From Budvicia diplopodorum (GTDB lineage Bacteria > Pseudomonadota > Gammaproteobacteria > Enterobacterales > Enterobacteriaceae): 64,000 nucleotides of DNA. Location: positions 1-64,000 of the forward strand of contig NZ_WOYF01000002.1 of assembly GCF_009800925.1 (NCBI RefSeq). The letters are read 5' to 3'. Positions 49,877 to 59,366 of this stretch are shown here, piece by piece (position 1 is the stretch's first letter; every line of letters begins with the position of its first letter). The notes below the pieces were generated by a model. It was not told where the DNA came from and ran no database searches. It was given only the letters and a program-made list of their open reading frames with translations. A program made the position numbers and the translations under genes.

Positions 49877-50824
49877 TCATTCGTTAATAACAACGCTATC
49901 GGCAATACGCTTGGCCGTTGCCGGTGGCAGTTCGCCAATCACGGTGATTTCATTTTTACCACGAAACTCAGAGTGGATCGTTCTACGCCCCTGGCGTATC
50001 AAATTCTCTCCGGATTTATAACCCGCTGGCGTAACGTTTAAAGAGAAGCTAAATAGCCCATCAGAAAACAGGCGAGTTTCAACCACAGCTCCGATAGTCG
50101 GTAAAGTATGCCGATCGCTGGATGACTCAGTGAACCCTTGAGGTAACCACGTAACCGACCAGTTCAGGTTTAGCTTTTCACCTGATGGAATAGAAAGTAA
50201 AGGAGGCATAATGGGCATGATAAAACGGGACATCTTCGCGGTAACTTCATCGCCAGAAGTAAACGCCACTACGCGAAACTGTTCCAGCGTATCGCCATCG
50301 CGATCGAGTAAATCAACCCGTAGCGGTAGCTTTGTTTCTGAATCAAGCCAGACAACGTAGCTATAGCGTAACCCGTCGCGGGGAACGATGCGGACAACTT
50401 CACAGATGCGATCGGCAATACGTGAACGCCCTACTGAAACAAAATCGTAATATTGTTCCAAACGGGCTACGTTGGCAAAAACAAGAGAAGGTAAAGAATC
50501 AACGATATGGTCGCCGCGAATACTAAAAGGCTCGATGCCTGGCTCAAAGTAACTGACTTCAACACCGCGCATAACGGCCTCTCGCTGAGGACCATCCATA
50601 TTCGTGAGCTGAACCAGCGGTTTACCGTTTTGTAATGAATGACGATAGCGCAATGACTCAATGCCAAGCTTACTTACGTTAACATAAGAAAACTCATAGC
50701 TCAGCGTCTGGCTTGCGCTGGTCATTTGCTGCAATAAAGCCCCAGACGCACTTTGCGCTGAGGCTATCGCTGGAGATAAAACCGTCCCCAGCAGGGTACA
50801 AAAAATAAGAACAAGTTGCTTCAT
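49877..50824 (-). CDS. Sigma-E factor regulatory protein RseB
   Basis: A periplasmic protein of 315 residues (E. coli 318) that binds RseA and shields it from DegS, and senses lipoprotein-like or LPS signals. The signal peptide is MKQLVLIFCTLLGTVLSPAIASA. The large LolA-like domain (LQQMTSASQTLSYEFSYV, GVEVSYFEPGIEPFSIRG) and the small C-terminal domain (LPTIGAVVETRLFSDGLFSFSL) are complete. It starts 3 bp after the rseA stop. Confidence 0.97.
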   Translation of the reverse strand: MKQLVLIFCTLLGTVLSPAIASAQSASGALLQQMTSASQTLSYEFSYVNVSKLGIESLRYRHSLQNGKPLVQLTNMDGPQREAVMRGVEVSYFEPGIEPFSIRGDHIVDSLPSLVFANVARLEQYYDFVSVGRSRIADRICEVVRIVPRDGLRYSYVVWLDSETKLPLRVDLLDRDGDTLEQFRVVAFTSGDEVTAKMSRFIMPIMPPLLSIPSGEKLNLNWSVTWLPQGFTESSSDRHTLPTIGAVVETRLFSDGLFSFSLNVTPAGYKSGENLIRQGRRTIHSEFRGKNEITVIGELPPATAKRIADSVVINE

Positions 50825-50827
50825 CGA

Positions 50828-51454
50828 CTACTGAGTTAACCTTGATTGCTTAGAATTTCCGGTTTGAGCGCTAACGCTCTGCGAAGACGTTTTTAACTGC
50901 TCCGCATGTAAACGACGCTGCAATTCATAGTCCTGCAGCATAGCGTTAATACGTTTACGCTGCTCTTGAGCCTGTTGATTGGTGTTTTGAGCGCCATCGT
51001 TAGCAACATCAAAACTGACTGGAGAAGCCTGTCCGCCTAGCGGAATGGTATTAAATACGGGCGCTTCAGGTAAGGAGTCTGAATCCGTTTGGTTGTATTG
51101 TTGAACGCCAACAATAACGGCTAGAGAAACACAGGCCGCAACGGCAATTTGCCCAACCTGAGTAAACCACGGACGAACCTTATTCCAAAACGGCATTTTT
51201 TGCCAAGTATCAGGATGAGGTTGAGAAACGATCGGCCGAGTAACGTTGAGCGCAGGTTCAAACTCTAATGCGGCTGCAACCTTACCGGCGATATCCATAT
51301 GAATCACGTCACCGATATCTCCTCGCAGAGTATCGCGAACCAGGTGATAGCGATGCCAACTTTGCTGAATTGCTCTATCTTGGGACAAAGCGTTGATAAC
51401 GTCGTTATCTACCGTTTCTCCGTCCATCAAAGCCGAAAGCTTTTCTTTTTGCAT
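50828..51454 (-). CDS. Anti-sigma-E factor RseA
   Basis: A single-pass inner-membrane protein of 208 residues (E. coli 216). Its N-terminal cytoplasmic domain (MQKEKLSALMDGETVDNDVI; IQQSWHRYHLVRDTLRGD) clamps sigma-E. A transmembrane helix spans ~98-118 (VGQIAVAACVSLAVIVGVQ), and a Gln-rich periplasmic tail binds RseB and is cut by DegS and RseP. It starts 45 bp after rpoE. Confidence 0.97.
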   Translation of the reverse strand: MQKEKLSALMDGETVDNDVINALSQDRAIQQSWHRYHLVRDTLRGDIGDVIHMDIAGKVAAALEFEPALNVTRPIVSQPHPDTWQKMPFWNKVRPWFTQVGQIAVAACVSLAVIVGVQQYNQTDSDSLPEAPVFNTIPLGGQASPVSFDVANDGAQNTNQQAQEQRKRINAMLQDYELQRRLHAEQLKTSSQSVSAQTGNSKQSRLTQ

Positions 51455-51499
51455 GCCCAGTACCTTTTCTCTTGCAACATCCTAAACGTCAGATAGCAA

Positions 51500-52075
51500 C
51501 TATCGTTGTATCAATGGTTGCACTTTATTATCAATTGCTTCACGCGCCCGGAAGATTCTGGATCTCACGGTACCGACGGGGCAATCCATGATTACAGCAA
51601 TTTCTTCATAGCTCAAACCGTCGATTTCTCGCAGAGTAATTGCCGTTTTTAAATCTTCTGGCAATGCCTCGATGGTTCCAAAAACAATCTTTTTCAGTTC
51701 ATCTGACAACATTAAGTTCTCAGGGTTCGAAATTTCTTTTAGTGCTCCTGCACTTTCGAAGTTTTCTGCATCACCCGCATCGACATCACTCGACGGAGGG
51801 CGGCGCCCCTGAGCCACTAAATAATTTTTTGCGGTGTTGACTGCAATTCGATATAACCATGTGTAAAAAGCACTATCGCCGCGAAAAGAGGCCAAAGCAC
51901 GATAAGCTTTGATAAAAGACTCTTGTACAACATCGGGTACATCTGCCTGTGGAACATAACGAGAAACAAGGCCCGCAACTTTGTTCTGGTAGCGAACAAC
52001 CAGTACGTTAAATGCGTTCTTATCTCCCTTCTGGATCCGTTCAACCAACACTTGATCCGTTAACTGCTCGCTCAT
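51500..52075 (-). CDS. RNA polymerase sigma factor RpoE (sigma-E)
   Basis: The envelope-stress ECF sigma factor, 191 residues as in E. coli. Region 2 (ALVSRYVPQADVPDVVQESF-type segment near 35-55; FYTWLYRIAVNTAKNYL) and region 4 (TLREIDGLSYEEIAVIMDCP with GTVRSRIFRAREAI) are intact. It leads rpoE-rseA-rseB-rseC. A sigma-E promoter is present upstream, consistent with autoregulation. In E. coli nadB is divergent from this gene; here it is missing. Confidence 0.98.
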   Translation of the reverse strand: MSEQLTDQVLVERIQKGDKNAFNVLVVRYQNKVAGLVSRYVPQADVPDVVQESFIKAYRALASFRGDSAFYTWLYRIAVNTAKNYLVAQGRRPPSSDVDAGDAENFESAGALKEISNPENLMLSDELKKIVFGTIEALPEDLKTAITLREIDGLSYEEIAVIMDCPVGTVRSRIFRAREAIDNKVQPLIQR

Positions 52076-52386
52076 TCGAGGTAATGTCTCCTCAACTATC
52101 TCGATGCATAATCATAGCGCCAAACTCATTCTTATATTAATTTGAGCAAGCACTCCGTTAGAAACCACAACGAGTAATTAGTTCCCATCATCTTACGATA
52201 ATTTATATCGTTAGCCATTTTTTCAACCAACGCTGAATATTGTTCCACCTAACATAGGTATCACACGCCAATATTGGCTCACTAAAAGCACACTGGCACA
52301 ATGACCGTAGGCTAACATGAATTTTACTTTTCATCTGCACGGTAAGAAAAAAAAGCCATGGATTTTGCTATGTTAGCCGCCACGCT
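52076..52386. promoter_or_regulatory. rpoE upstream region
   Basis: 311 bp without a gene. It carries the sigma-E promoter described separately; other promoters were not assigned. No trace of nadB coding sequence was recognised. Confidence 0.5.
52158..52185 (-). promoter_or_regulatory. Sigma-E-dependent promoter of rpoE
   Basis: On the minus strand GGAACT, 17 bp, TCTAA, close to the sigma-E consensus (GGAACTT, 15-17 bp, TCTGA/TCAAA). It lies 83 bp before the rpoE start and supports autoregulation. Confidence 0.75.
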
Positions 52387-53118
52387 TCACAAAGCGAGGT
52401 AAAAATCTTTAGCCAACTGCGTAAACTGTTCGGTATAGCTCACTCTTCCCGGCTGATGCGTGATTAGCCATTGCTCGTCACAAACCGACGGTTTACGGGT
52501 CAGTTCTAATAAAACGATATAGGGCGCTTTATCTACAACGTCTTTCACCCAAGTCCGGCGGCTGACAAACCATCCCATGCTCAACGCTTTTTGCTGTAAA
52601 GATTCGCCCAACGCACAGGGAAGCATCACGCAAAACCGACCATTGACCGCGAGTAATTTTTCGGCGTAAATCAATAAATCATGATGCGTAAGAATGTGGC
52701 TATAGCGCGCCGTTGAACGGGCTTCGTCCCGGCACTCAGTACCTTCCGGAAAATAAGGCGGATTACTAACGATCAAGTCATAGCCGCCATGATCGTGCTC
52801 GGCATAATCTTTAATATCTTGATGAAAAACTTGAATTCGATCGGCCCACGGCGAGGCGGCAACGTTTTCCAACGCCTGCTCATAGGCTGAGCGGTCGATT
52901 TCTACCGCATCAATCATAACCTGAGGCTCACTACGCTGAGCCAGCATCAGCGCGAGTAATCCGGTACCGCTGCCGATATCCAGAATACGTTGACCGTTTA
53001 AAAGCGGGGCCCAGCCGCCCAAGATAACGCCATCGGTGGTGACTTTCATACCACAGCGATCGTGTGCGACAAAAAATTGTTTAAAGGTGAAGCCACCCCG
53101 GCGCAGTTCCCGCTTCAC
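52387..53118 (-). CDS. tRNA1(Val) (adenine(37)-N6)-methyltransferase TrmN
   Basis: A SAM-dependent methyltransferase (YfiC) of 243 residues that modifies A37 of tRNA1-Val. The start is RRGGFTFKQFFVAHDRCGMKVTTDG; motif I is ILDIGSGTGLLALMLAQ; motif IV is DLIVSNPPYF, which marks amino-group methylation. It is divergent from srmB, as in E. coli. Confidence 0.95.
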   Translation of the reverse strand: MKRELRRGGFTFKQFFVAHDRCGMKVTTDGVILGGWAPLLNGQRILDIGSGTGLLALMLAQRSEPQVMIDAVEIDRSAYEQALENVAASPWADRIQVFHQDIKDYAEHDHGGYDLIVSNPPYFPEGTECRDEARSTARYSHILTHHDLLIYAEKLLAVNGRFCVMLPCALGESLQQKALSMGWFVSRRTWVKDVVDKAPYIVLLELTRKPSVCDEQWLITHQPGRVSYTEQFTQLAKDFYLAL

Positions 53119-53373
53119 GTTCTATTCCTATCAATCATAGCGATCAATAACCTATTAATGATTTCATTCGGCAAATTAATCACGTAATGTCCAGACATTG
53201 CGATACGTCATCACGCTTTTCGTTGCCGATTCTATATCAAAAGCCTCTAAACGTCTCGGTTAAGCACCGCTTGGCAACCAACAAAATATTGAGATAAATC
53301 CTCACGGATGACAATAACAGATGAAGATCGTGCTCAATCCATCTATAATCGGCGCCCCAAGTAGAGGTAGACC

Positions 53374-54711
53374 ATGACTGTATTAGACTTTTCCGCACTC
53401 GATCTCGACCAGCAACTGCTGGATGCATTAAGTGACAAGGGCTATGAACGCCCCACCGCCATTCAGGCTGCTGCCATTCCGGCCGCAATGGACGGGCGTG
53501 ACGTACTGGGTTCGGCGCCTACGGGGACCGGCAAAACTGCCGCATTTTTATTACCCGCACTGCAACACTTACTCGATTACCCGCGTAAAAAATCCGGGCC
53601 ACCGAGAATATTAATCCTAACGCCAACCCGCGAGCTTGCCATGCAGGTTGCCGAACAGGCTCGTGAGCTTGCAGCGCATACCCATTTAGATATTGCCACC
53701 ATCACCGGCGGCGTAGCCTATATGAATCACGCTGAAGTTTTCAGCGAGAACCAAGATATTGTCGTCGCCACCACCGGCCGTTTACTGCAATACATTAAAG
53801 AAGAAAACTTCGACTGCCGCGCAGTAGAAACGCTGATCCTTGATGAAGCAGACCGCATGTTAGATATGGGCTTTGCCCAAGATATCGAAACCATTGCGGC
53901 TGAAACCCGCTGGCGTAAACAAACGTTACTCTTTTCAGCCACGCTGGAAGGCGAAGCCATCCATGACTTTGCCGAGCGCCTGCTGAATAATCCGGTGGAG
54001 ATCGAAGCCGATCCTTCCCGCCGTGAGCGTAAAAAAATTCTTCAGTGGTACTACCGCGCTGATGATATCAAGCATAAAACCGCCCTGCTGTGCAACATTC
54101 TTAAACAGCCGGACGTGCATAAAGCAATCGTGTTTGTGCGCAAACGCGAGCGTTTACACGAATTGGTTAGTTGGATCAGAGATCAGGGCGTCAGCTGCTT
54201 CTATCTGGAAGGCGATATGGTTCAGGCCAAGCGTTCAGAGGCCATTAAGCGCATGCAGGACGGAACGGTAAAAATTCTGGTCGCCACTGACATTGCCGCC
54301 CGCGGATTGGATATTTTAGACATCAGCCACGTGATTAACTTTGACCTGCCGCGCACCGCAGATACCTATCTACACCGCATCGGCCGTACCGGTCGTGCCG
54401 GTAAAAAAGGCACGGCGATTTCGCTGGTTGAATCCCATGATCACCTGCTGTTGGGCAAAATTGAACGCTACCTGCAAGAACCGCTAAAAATGCGCGTGAT
54501 TGAAGAACTGCGTCCAAGCAGTAAGGCTCCGGGGCCAACAAACGGCAGAAAGCAGTCCAAAAAAGCGAAAGAAAAAGCGGCAGAAAAGAAAAAAGAGCAG
54601 AATAAAGAAAAGGTTAAAGTGAAAGTTCGCCACCGCGACAGTAAAAATGTCGGTAAGCGCCGTAAGCCAGCGGCTCCGGATGCGGCTCCAGCAGAAACTC
54701 CAAGTAAATAG
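53374..54711 (+). CDS. ATP-dependent RNA helicase SrmB
   Basis: A DEAD-box helicase for early 50S assembly, 445 residues (E. coli 444). The Q motif is YERPTAIQAAAIPAA, motif I PTGTGKTAA, Ia PTRELAMQ, II DEAD (ETLILDEADRMLDMG), III SAT, V ATDIAARGLDI, VI HRIGRTGRAG. The C-terminal tail (~385-445) is very rich in Lys, Glu and Arg, typical of RNA-binding extensions. Start ATG follows AGAGGTAGACC. It is single and followed by a strong terminator. Confidence 0.97.
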   Translation: MTVLDFSALDLDQQLLDALSDKGYERPTAIQAAAIPAAMDGRDVLGSAPTGTGKTAAFLLPALQHLLDYPRKKSGPPRILILTPTRELAMQVAEQARELAAHTHLDIATITGGVAYMNHAEVFSENQDIVVATTGRLLQYIKEENFDCRAVETLILDEADRMLDMGFAQDIETIAAETRWRKQTLLFSATLEGEAIHDFAERLLNNPVEIEADPSRRERKKILQWYYRADDIKHKTALLCNILKQPDVHKAIVFVRKRERLHELVSWIRDQGVSCFYLEGDMVQAKRSEAIKRMQDGTVKILVATDIAARGLDILDISHVINFDLPRTADTYLHRIGRTGRAGKKGTAISLVESHDHLLLGKIERYLQEPLKMRVIEELRPSSKAPGPTNGRKQSKKAKEKAAEKKKEQNKEKVKVKVRHRDSKNVGKRRKPAAPDAAPAETPSK

Positions 54712-54729
54712 TACCCCACCAGTTTTATC

Positions 54730-54766
54730 GTGCCCGATAGCGTGAGCTAGTCGGGCACTCTTATTT
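54730..54766 (+). terminator. Terminator of srmB
   Basis: GTGCCCGA and TCGGGCAC enclose a second small stem (TAG-cgtgag-CTA), followed by TCTTATTT. Confidence 0.82.
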
Positions 54767-54784
54767 GGGGGCTATAAAATCTAA

Positions 54785-55810
54785 CTATCGCAAATCAGAT
54801 TCAGCCGGCGTTTCTAACGCCAGCATAGCAAACGTAGCTAACCAGTGATCGCCAGCATAGTCTCCGCTGGCAACGTGCGGCAAACTGGCATCAATATGGC
54901 GCTGAGCCGCCGCCGTCAAGGTTGCTACCGTTTTCACATCGCCCTTCAAACGCAGTGCAATATGCTTCATGCACCACGCCCGGCTTAGGTTTAAACCGTC
55001 TAAATGCGCTATTTTCGGATCGCTTCTGTCGCTGACTTCAGCCGGATTCATCAGCCGTTCAATGCCGGCCAGTTCGGGTAAATAGCGCCCAAACCAGTCA
55101 ATAAAGGCGCTGCGCTCAAGCACACTAGCCATCAATAGCGCCTCGGTCATTGCTCCGGAGATAAACTCATCACCGCCCGGCTCATAATGGGCCGGATAGT
55201 TTCTGTCTGCTGCAAAATAGCGATTAGCTGCGCTAACCACCGCATTTTCCAGCTCACTATCATTATGATGACGGGCAAAATCCAAGATCAGCTTCAAAGC
55301 AAATGCGCTGTTGTAATGGGTTCCAACCCGAATCGCGTAGCTTAATAGCGGGAAATAGCGTAATGCCTTCTGGCGAATGTCATCGACCAGCGGCTGCATG
55401 GTTGCCAGCCAAACTTTAGCTTTTGGGTGACCCCATAAATCCAGCTCCTGAGCTAATGCCAGTAGCCAGCCCCAGCCATAAGGCCGCTCAAATGCGCCAC
55501 GGTTGGGAGCTTGGAAATACTGGGTTTCCACCTGCATATTGGCATCGGTAAAGTGTTCATCAAACAGTCGGGTAATGTCGTCCTGCGTAGATAGTTCAGG
55601 ATAAAGCCGACTGCAACGGGCCAATAGCCAATAGCCATGAACCGCGGAATGCCAGTCATAGCAGCCATAAAACACCGGATGCAGTTCACGGGGAGACTTC
55701 GCATCTTCCGGCCCGTTTAAGGTATGCATGATGTGGTTAGGATATTCATGACGTAATGAACGCAGCGGTAAACCAACGAAGGCTTCCACCTGTTTCATAG
55801 TTAACTGCAT
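54785..55810 (-). CDS. DUF2891 family protein
   Basis: A 341-residue protein of the DUF2891 family. Diagnostic segments are HPVFYGCYDWHSAVHGYWLLARCSRLYP, RPYGWGWLLALAQELDLWG and CMKHIALRL. The repeated helical pattern with many aromatic residues suggests an alpha/alpha toroid like those of sugar epimerases and glycosidases. No catalytic function is established to my knowledge. It is the last gene of the 5-oxoproline cluster, 9 bp after the DUF979 gene, so it is almost surely co-transcribed. A link to pyroglutamate-containing substrates is inferred only from this position. Confidence 0.85.
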   Translation of the reverse strand: MQLTMKQVEAFVGLPLRSLRHEYPNHIMHTLNGPEDAKSPRELHPVFYGCYDWHSAVHGYWLLARCSRLYPELSTQDDITRLFDEHFTDANMQVETQYFQAPNRGAFERPYGWGWLLALAQELDLWGHPKAKVWLATMQPLVDDIRQKALRYFPLLSYAIRVGTHYNSAFALKLILDFARHHNDSELENAVVSAANRYFAADRNYPAHYEPGGDEFISGAMTEALLMASVLERSAFIDWFGRYLPELAGIERLMNPAEVSDRSDPKIAHLDGLNLSRAWCMKHIALRLKGDVKTVATLTAAAQRHIDASLPHVASGDYAGDHWLATFAMLALETPAESDLR

Positions 55811-55819
55811 AATTTTTCC

Positions 55820-56806
55820 TTAGCGAAAAATGATGAAATACATAATTACGATATTGGCCGCCAGCAAAACCAACGCGGTCGGCGTTTGTATTTTGATAAC
55901 TTTATATTTATCACTCAGTTCAAGCAGCGCCGCTGGCACAATATTAAAGTTAGCGGCCATCGGGGTCATCAGCGTTCCGCAATAGCCGGCTAACATGCCG
56001 ATGGTCACCAGCGGAGCAGGATCGGCATGCTGGCCAACCACCAAGAACGGCAGCGCAATACCGGCAGTCATCACCGGGAAAGCGGCGAAAGCATTACCCA
56101 TAATCATGGTAAATACGGCCATGCCCACGCAGTAAATCACCACCAGCATAAAGCGGTTGTCTGGGTTAACAAAGAGGCTAACCACTTCTTGTACCGATTT
56201 GCCGGTCTGAGCGGCAACAAATACGCCGCCCAGCATCGCCAGCATCTGAGGTAAAATAGCCGCCCAGCCGATAGCATCAACCAACCGGCGAGATTCGCGA
56301 ACCGCCTGCAGCGGTGTACCGCCGGTTAATGCCCAACCGGCCAGAACCGCACCCACACAGGCAACGCACAGAGCGGCTAGCGTCAGCTGTTTCTGGTCTA
56401 GCAGATACACGCCACCAATCTCAACGTTTTTAAATAATACGGTACACAACACCGTAATGACCGGGATCAGTACCGCAGGTAAGAAGATTTTATTGCCTAA
56501 ACGATTAGCAGAAGCCTGACGTTCAGCCGCGGTACGCAATTTATAGCTTCCGGCCGACAGTAGACCACAGCCAGCAATCAGAGAAATAACGATCACCAGC
56601 CCACCGATAATCCGATAGGCCAATGACTTACCGAGCGTTGCCACCATCAGGTCGCCGAACAAAAATACCGAGCCAAATAAAAACCAGAACAGCGCCGTAG
56701 TAAACCGTTTAGGATTACCTTTATCGCTGAGCGTCATCCCGACCAACAGCATAACGATCACGCCAACCAGATAATAAATTTCATTAATTGTGAGTAACGT
56801 TTTCAT
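55820..56806 (-). CDS. DUF979 membrane protein (putative 5-oxoproline transporter subunit)
   Basis: A 328-residue integral membrane protein with about nine or ten helices, for example EIYYLVGVIVMLLVGMTL at the start, AIGWAAILPQMLAMLGGVFVAA in the middle and TALVLLAANIVIMYFII at the end. DUF979 proteins occur next to DUF969 proteins and 5-oxoprolinase genes, and the pair is thought to import pyroglutamate. The start overlaps the DUF969 stop by 4 bp. The segment GNAFAAFPVMTAGIALPFL is a likely pore or substrate region. Confidence 0.88.
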   Translation of the reverse strand: MKTLLTINEIYYLVGVIVMLLVGMTLSDKGNPKRFTTALFWFLFGSVFLFGDLMVATLGKSLAYRIIGGLVIVISLIAGCGLLSAGSYKLRTAAERQASANRLGNKIFLPAVLIPVITVLCTVLFKNVEIGGVYLLDQKQLTLAALCVACVGAVLAGWALTGGTPLQAVRESRRLVDAIGWAAILPQMLAMLGGVFVAAQTGKSVQEVVSLFVNPDNRFMLVVIYCVGMAVFTMIMGNAFAAFPVMTAGIALPFLVVGQHADPAPLVTIGMLAGYCGTLMTPMAANFNIVPAALLELSDKYKVIKIQTPTALVLLAANIVIMYFIIFR

Positions 56807-57522
56807 GCTGTCACCCCGTCAACTGCCGAATTTTTCCAAGCCTCGACGTCGCGACGGATACTGGCATCCAGCCGCACCAACCGAGCCATATGGATAATTA
56901 ATGCCGCAATAGCGGTAGGAATGGCCCACAGTCCAAGATGCAGCGGCTCAATGTTGGTAATACCGTTCTCTTTAAGAAACGCATCCATCAGCAGTACCGC
57001 GCCAAAGGCAATAAAAATATCTTCACCAAAGAAAACCGCAATGTTGTCACAGGCGGCCGAATGTGCCCGAATTTTGTCACGGATAGACTGCGGTAAATCA
57101 CCGTATTTAGCTACCGCAGCCCCCTCGACCATCGGTGCCAATAAAGGCCTAACGGTTTGGGCCTGACCGCCAATATAGGTAAGGCCTAACGCCCCCATCA
57201 CTTGACGAAACACGAAATAGAGCATCAGTATGCGTGCCGACGTGGCGTTGGCCAGGCCAGAGATCCAGTCCTGCGCTCGCTCTTTTAAACCATAGCGTTC
57301 AAGCAGGCCAATAACCGGTAATATCAGTAAAAATGTCGCTAACGCCCGGCTATTAACGAATTTTTCGCCAAAGGTCTCGAGCAACGTGCCGAAATCCATA
57401 CCAACAGCCAGCCCGGTAGATAAACCGGCAATAGTAACAACCAACAGTGGGTTGAATCTGAGTGCGAAACCGACAACCACAATAGGTATGCCGATCAATG
57501 GTAACAATGATGCCATGTCCAT
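56803..57522 (-). CDS. DUF969 membrane protein (putative 5-oxoproline transporter subunit)
   Basis: A 239-residue membrane protein with about six helices. The N-terminal MDMASLLPLIGIPIVVVGFALRFNPLLVV and the segment LTYIGGQAQTVRPLLAPMVEGAA are characteristic. It overlaps the DUF979 gene by 4 bp. Between it and pxpA is 77 bp with AAGGAAAAC before the start, so it belongs to the same operon. Function as half of a pyroglutamate carrier is family-context inference. Confidence 0.88.
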   Translation of the reverse strand: MDMASLLPLIGIPIVVVGFALRFNPLLVVTIAGLSTGLAVGMDFGTLLETFGEKFVNSRALATFLLILPVIGLLERYGLKERAQDWISGLANATSARILMLYFVFRQVMGALGLTYIGGQAQTVRPLLAPMVEGAAVAKYGDLPQSIRDKIRAHSAACDNIAVFFGEDIFIAFGAVLLMDAFLKENGITNIEPLHLGLWAIPTAIAALIIHMARLVRLDASIRRDVEAWKNSAVDGVTA

Positions 57523-57599
57523 GAGTTTTCCTTCATATTGAATGGTGATGTAATGTTGCTACTGTTTTATTTTTATAATCTTTTAATCTGATGCGAAAC

Positions 57600-58379
57600 T
57601 CAGCAGCCGTACGGTGCTCTGATGGCAACCTGTTGTTGCGTAAGTTCGTTACGAATACGCTGAGCAAACGCTAATGCATGCGCTCCGTCTCCGTGCAGAC
57701 AAATGCTCCCGGCGTTAACCGGGACCCAACTGCCGTCAATGGCACAAACTTTACCTTCCCGAACCATGGTCATGGTTTGGATTAATGCCTGTTGTTCATC
57801 TTCTATCAATGCTCCTGCCGTACTCCGCTTAACTAAACTGCCGTCAGCGCTGTACCGGCGATCGGCAAAGACTTCTTCTACTGAATTAAGCCCCGCCCGC
57901 TTAGCCGCGGCAATCAATTCGCTGCCCGCTAAACCAAACAGGACCAACTGCGGGTCTACGTCAAAGATTGCCGAAACGATAACATCGGCCAGCCCGGCGT
58001 CTCTGGCGGCCATATTGTACAACGCACCGTGCGGCTTAACGTGAACCACTCGTCCTCCCTGAGCCTGCGCAATGGCGCACAGGGCACCGATCTGATACTG
58101 CACCCCGCTGTATATTTCATTGGTCGGAAGCTGCATTTCAAGACGCCCAAAATTCTCCCGGTCAGGAAAGCTAGGGTGGGCGCCAATGGCTACGCCTTTA
58201 TCAATTGCCCAGCTAACGCACTTTTGCATCATTAGCGGGCTACCGGCGTGCCAGCCACAGGCAATATTCACCGAACTGACCAGCGCTAACAGCGCCTCAT
58301 CAACGCCGTTATCCTGCTCACCCAGATCGGCATTCAGATCGACACATAAACCGCTATCGCTTACATACTGTTTTTCCAT
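57600..58379 (-). CDS. 5-oxoprolinase subunit PxpA (LamB/YcsF family)
   Basis: A subunit of the three-part ATP-dependent 5-oxoprolinase that opens 5-oxo-L-proline to L-glutamate. It has 259 residues (E. coli 244). The N-terminal VDLNADLGE carries family acidic residues; then [49 protein letters not shown] and [16 protein letters not shown]-like segments (here [18 protein letters not shown]). It is 9 bp after pxpC. The order pxpB-pxpC-pxpA equals that of E. coli. Confidence 0.95.
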   Translation of the reverse strand: MEKQYVSDSGLCVDLNADLGEQDNGVDEALLALVSSVNIACGWHAGSPLMMQKCVSWAIDKGVAIGAHPSFPDRENFGRLEMQLPTNEIYSGVQYQIGALCAIAQAQGGRVVHVKPHGALYNMAARDAGLADVIVSAIFDVDPQLVLFGLAGSELIAAAKRAGLNSVEEVFADRRYSADGSLVKRSTAGALIEDEQQALIQTMTMVREGKVCAIDGSWVPVNAGSICLHGDGAHALAFAQRIRNELTQQQVAIRAPYGC

Positions 58380-58388
58380 AACGCGCTC

Positions 58389-59366
58389 CTATTTCACCTT
58401 AGGCAGCCATCGCATGGCCATTTCGACTTGCTGTAAATATGAATCATTGCGGCGTAACTCTTCATGAGCCTGTGCGACATCGCATTGAACAAACCTGACC
58501 GTACGGTTAAAGCGTAACTGCGCCAGCCGGGCCAGATCGGCATCAATAACCACGCCAATTTTTGGATAGCCGCCGGTGGTTTGAGCATCGGCCATCAGCA
58601 CGATCGGCTGCCCCGCAGGCGGCACTTGAATAACGCCGGGCAGCACGCCGTGGGATAGCAATTCACATTCCTGCTTAAGATTCAGCACCGGTCCATTGAG
58701 ACGAAACCCCATCCGATTGCTTTGAGGCGTTAACACCCAAGAGCTGTTCCAAAAAGTTTGCTGAGCCTCAGGGGTAAAGAGTGAGTACTCAGGACCGGGA
58801 ACCACCCGAACTCGAATACCGTCAACGTCACCACATTCATACCAATAAGGCGGACGAACGCCAAAGGGTGCCGCTCGCATAAGGGCGGTGATTGATGGTT
58901 TCAGCTCGCCGACGCAGAGCGAATCGCCATCGCTCAGCGCCCTTCCCTGATGCCCGCCAAACTTAGCCTGCATATCGGTAGCCCGTGATGCCAGCTGAAC
59001 GGCAGAGTCAATCCCACCGGACACCGCCAGATAAGCGCGCATACCGTGGCGTGGCGCATTCAGTTTGAGGGTTTGCCCGGCCTTCACCTGCACGCTCCAC
59101 CAGGGCAATAACGCAACGTTATCCAGCGTCGCTTCAAAATTTGCCCCGGTCAGGGCGATACGGTAATCCGACGCAAAGGTCATTTCACAGGGGCCAAGGA
59201 TAAACTCAATGGCCGCTGAATCGCGCGGATTACCCACTAATAGATTGGCAATGGCTAAAGCCATGCGGTCAAGTGCGCCCGACTGGCAAACGCCAAAATG
59301 TCGATAACCACGGCGGCCTGAATCCTGAACGGAATTGAGCCGCCCGGCGCGAACAATATGAATCAC
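58389..59366 (-). CDS. 5-oxoprolinase subunit PxpC (KipA/biotin-dependent carboxylase-like)
   Basis: A 325-residue cyclophilin-like/carboxyltransferase-like subunit of 5-oxoprolinase. It opens with IVRAGRLNSVQDSGRRGYRHFGV-type sequence and contains SGALDRMALAIANLLVGN, AYLAVSGGI, VRVVPGPEYSLF and MGFRLNGP. With PxpB it probably handles ATP-dependent activation of the substrate. Its start overlaps pxpB by 4 bp. Confidence 0.95.
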   Translation of the reverse strand: MIHIVRAGRLNSVQDSGRRGYRHFGVCQSGALDRMALAIANLLVGNPRDSAAIEFILGPCEMTFASDYRIALTGANFEATLDNVALLPWWSVQVKAGQTLKLNAPRHGMRAYLAVSGGIDSAVQLASRATDMQAKFGGHQGRALSDGDSLCVGELKPSITALMRAAPFGVRPPYWYECGDVDGIRVRVVPGPEYSLFTPEAQQTFWNSSWVLTPQSNRMGFRLNGPVLNLKQECELLSHGVLPGVIQVPPAGQPIVLMADAQTTGGYPKIGVVIDADLARLAQLRFNRTVRFVQCDVAQAHEELRRNDSYLQQVEMAMRWLPKVK

